A DNA stretch of 5,980 bases. Origin: an uncultured Actinoplanes sp. (GTDB lineage: Bacteria > Actinomycetota > Actinomycetes > Mycobacteriales > Micromonosporaceae). The position numbers and the translations under genes are program-made. The notes under the pieces are model-generated. The model made no database searches, was not told the origin of the DNA, and saw only the letters and a program-made list of their open reading frames with translations. The DNA is taken from the NCBI GenBank assembly GCA_934667465.1, contig CAKUMG010000402.1:1-5980 (forward strand), in the 5' to 3' direction. This document shows, in pieces, positions 5,965 through 5,980 of the stretch; the first letter of the stretch is position 1; each line of letters starts with the position of its first letter.

Positions 5965-5980
5965 CGGGACGAGGCCGGCG

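Noticed and set aside
1..5980. CRISPR array, tRNA, rRNA, insertion sequence or attachment site
   Set aside because: No regularly spaced repeats, transposase motifs, tRNA-like cloverleaf or rRNA-like sequence were found; coding DNA fills nearly the whole window.

Overview
The window is very GC-rich, with third codon positions almost all G or C, genes packed with 1 to 11 bp gaps or ATGA overlaps, and one probable leaderless transcript. This points to a high-GC actinomycete. A Micromonosporaceae/Actinoplanes-type or Streptomyces-type host is my guess from style only; nothing here fixes the genus.

Layout, left to right: (1) the 3' part of an ArsR-like winged-helix regulator on the plus strand, cut by the left edge (2-829). 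(2) Convergent with it, one base away, an ABC exporter operon on the minus strand: a 299-residue ATPase (1634-2533) followed by a 268-residue ABC-2 type permease (831-1637), joined by a 4-bp ATGA overlap. (3) A 132-bp divergent control region (2534-2665) with an 18-bp perfect palindrome beside the ATPase start, a pair of smaller dyads in an imperfect 23-bp tandem repeat, and a leaderless -10 element for the rightward operon. (4) A rightward operon: a membrane histidine kinase of the HisKA_3 class (2666-4171) with an unusual repetitive 80-residue tail, its NarL/LuxR-type response regulator (4168-4848, ATGA overlap), and a signal-peptide-less serine hydrolase of the beta-lactamase/class C fold (4860-5882, 11-bp gap). 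(5) A 24-bp perfect palindrome (5941-5964) after the last gene, probably the operon's terminator hairpin.

The likely logic is a stress- or drug-response module: the kinase senses a membrane or envelope cue, the regulator binds the divergent region, and the targets are the ABC exporter and the operon itself. The hydrolase travels with the regulator and may act on the compound or on a cytoplasmic ester or amide. The inducer, exported substrate and hydrolase substrate cannot be read from the sequence. Individually all families are known. The least ordinary things are the kinase tail, the structure of the divergent control region, and the hydrolase as third gene of the two-component operon.
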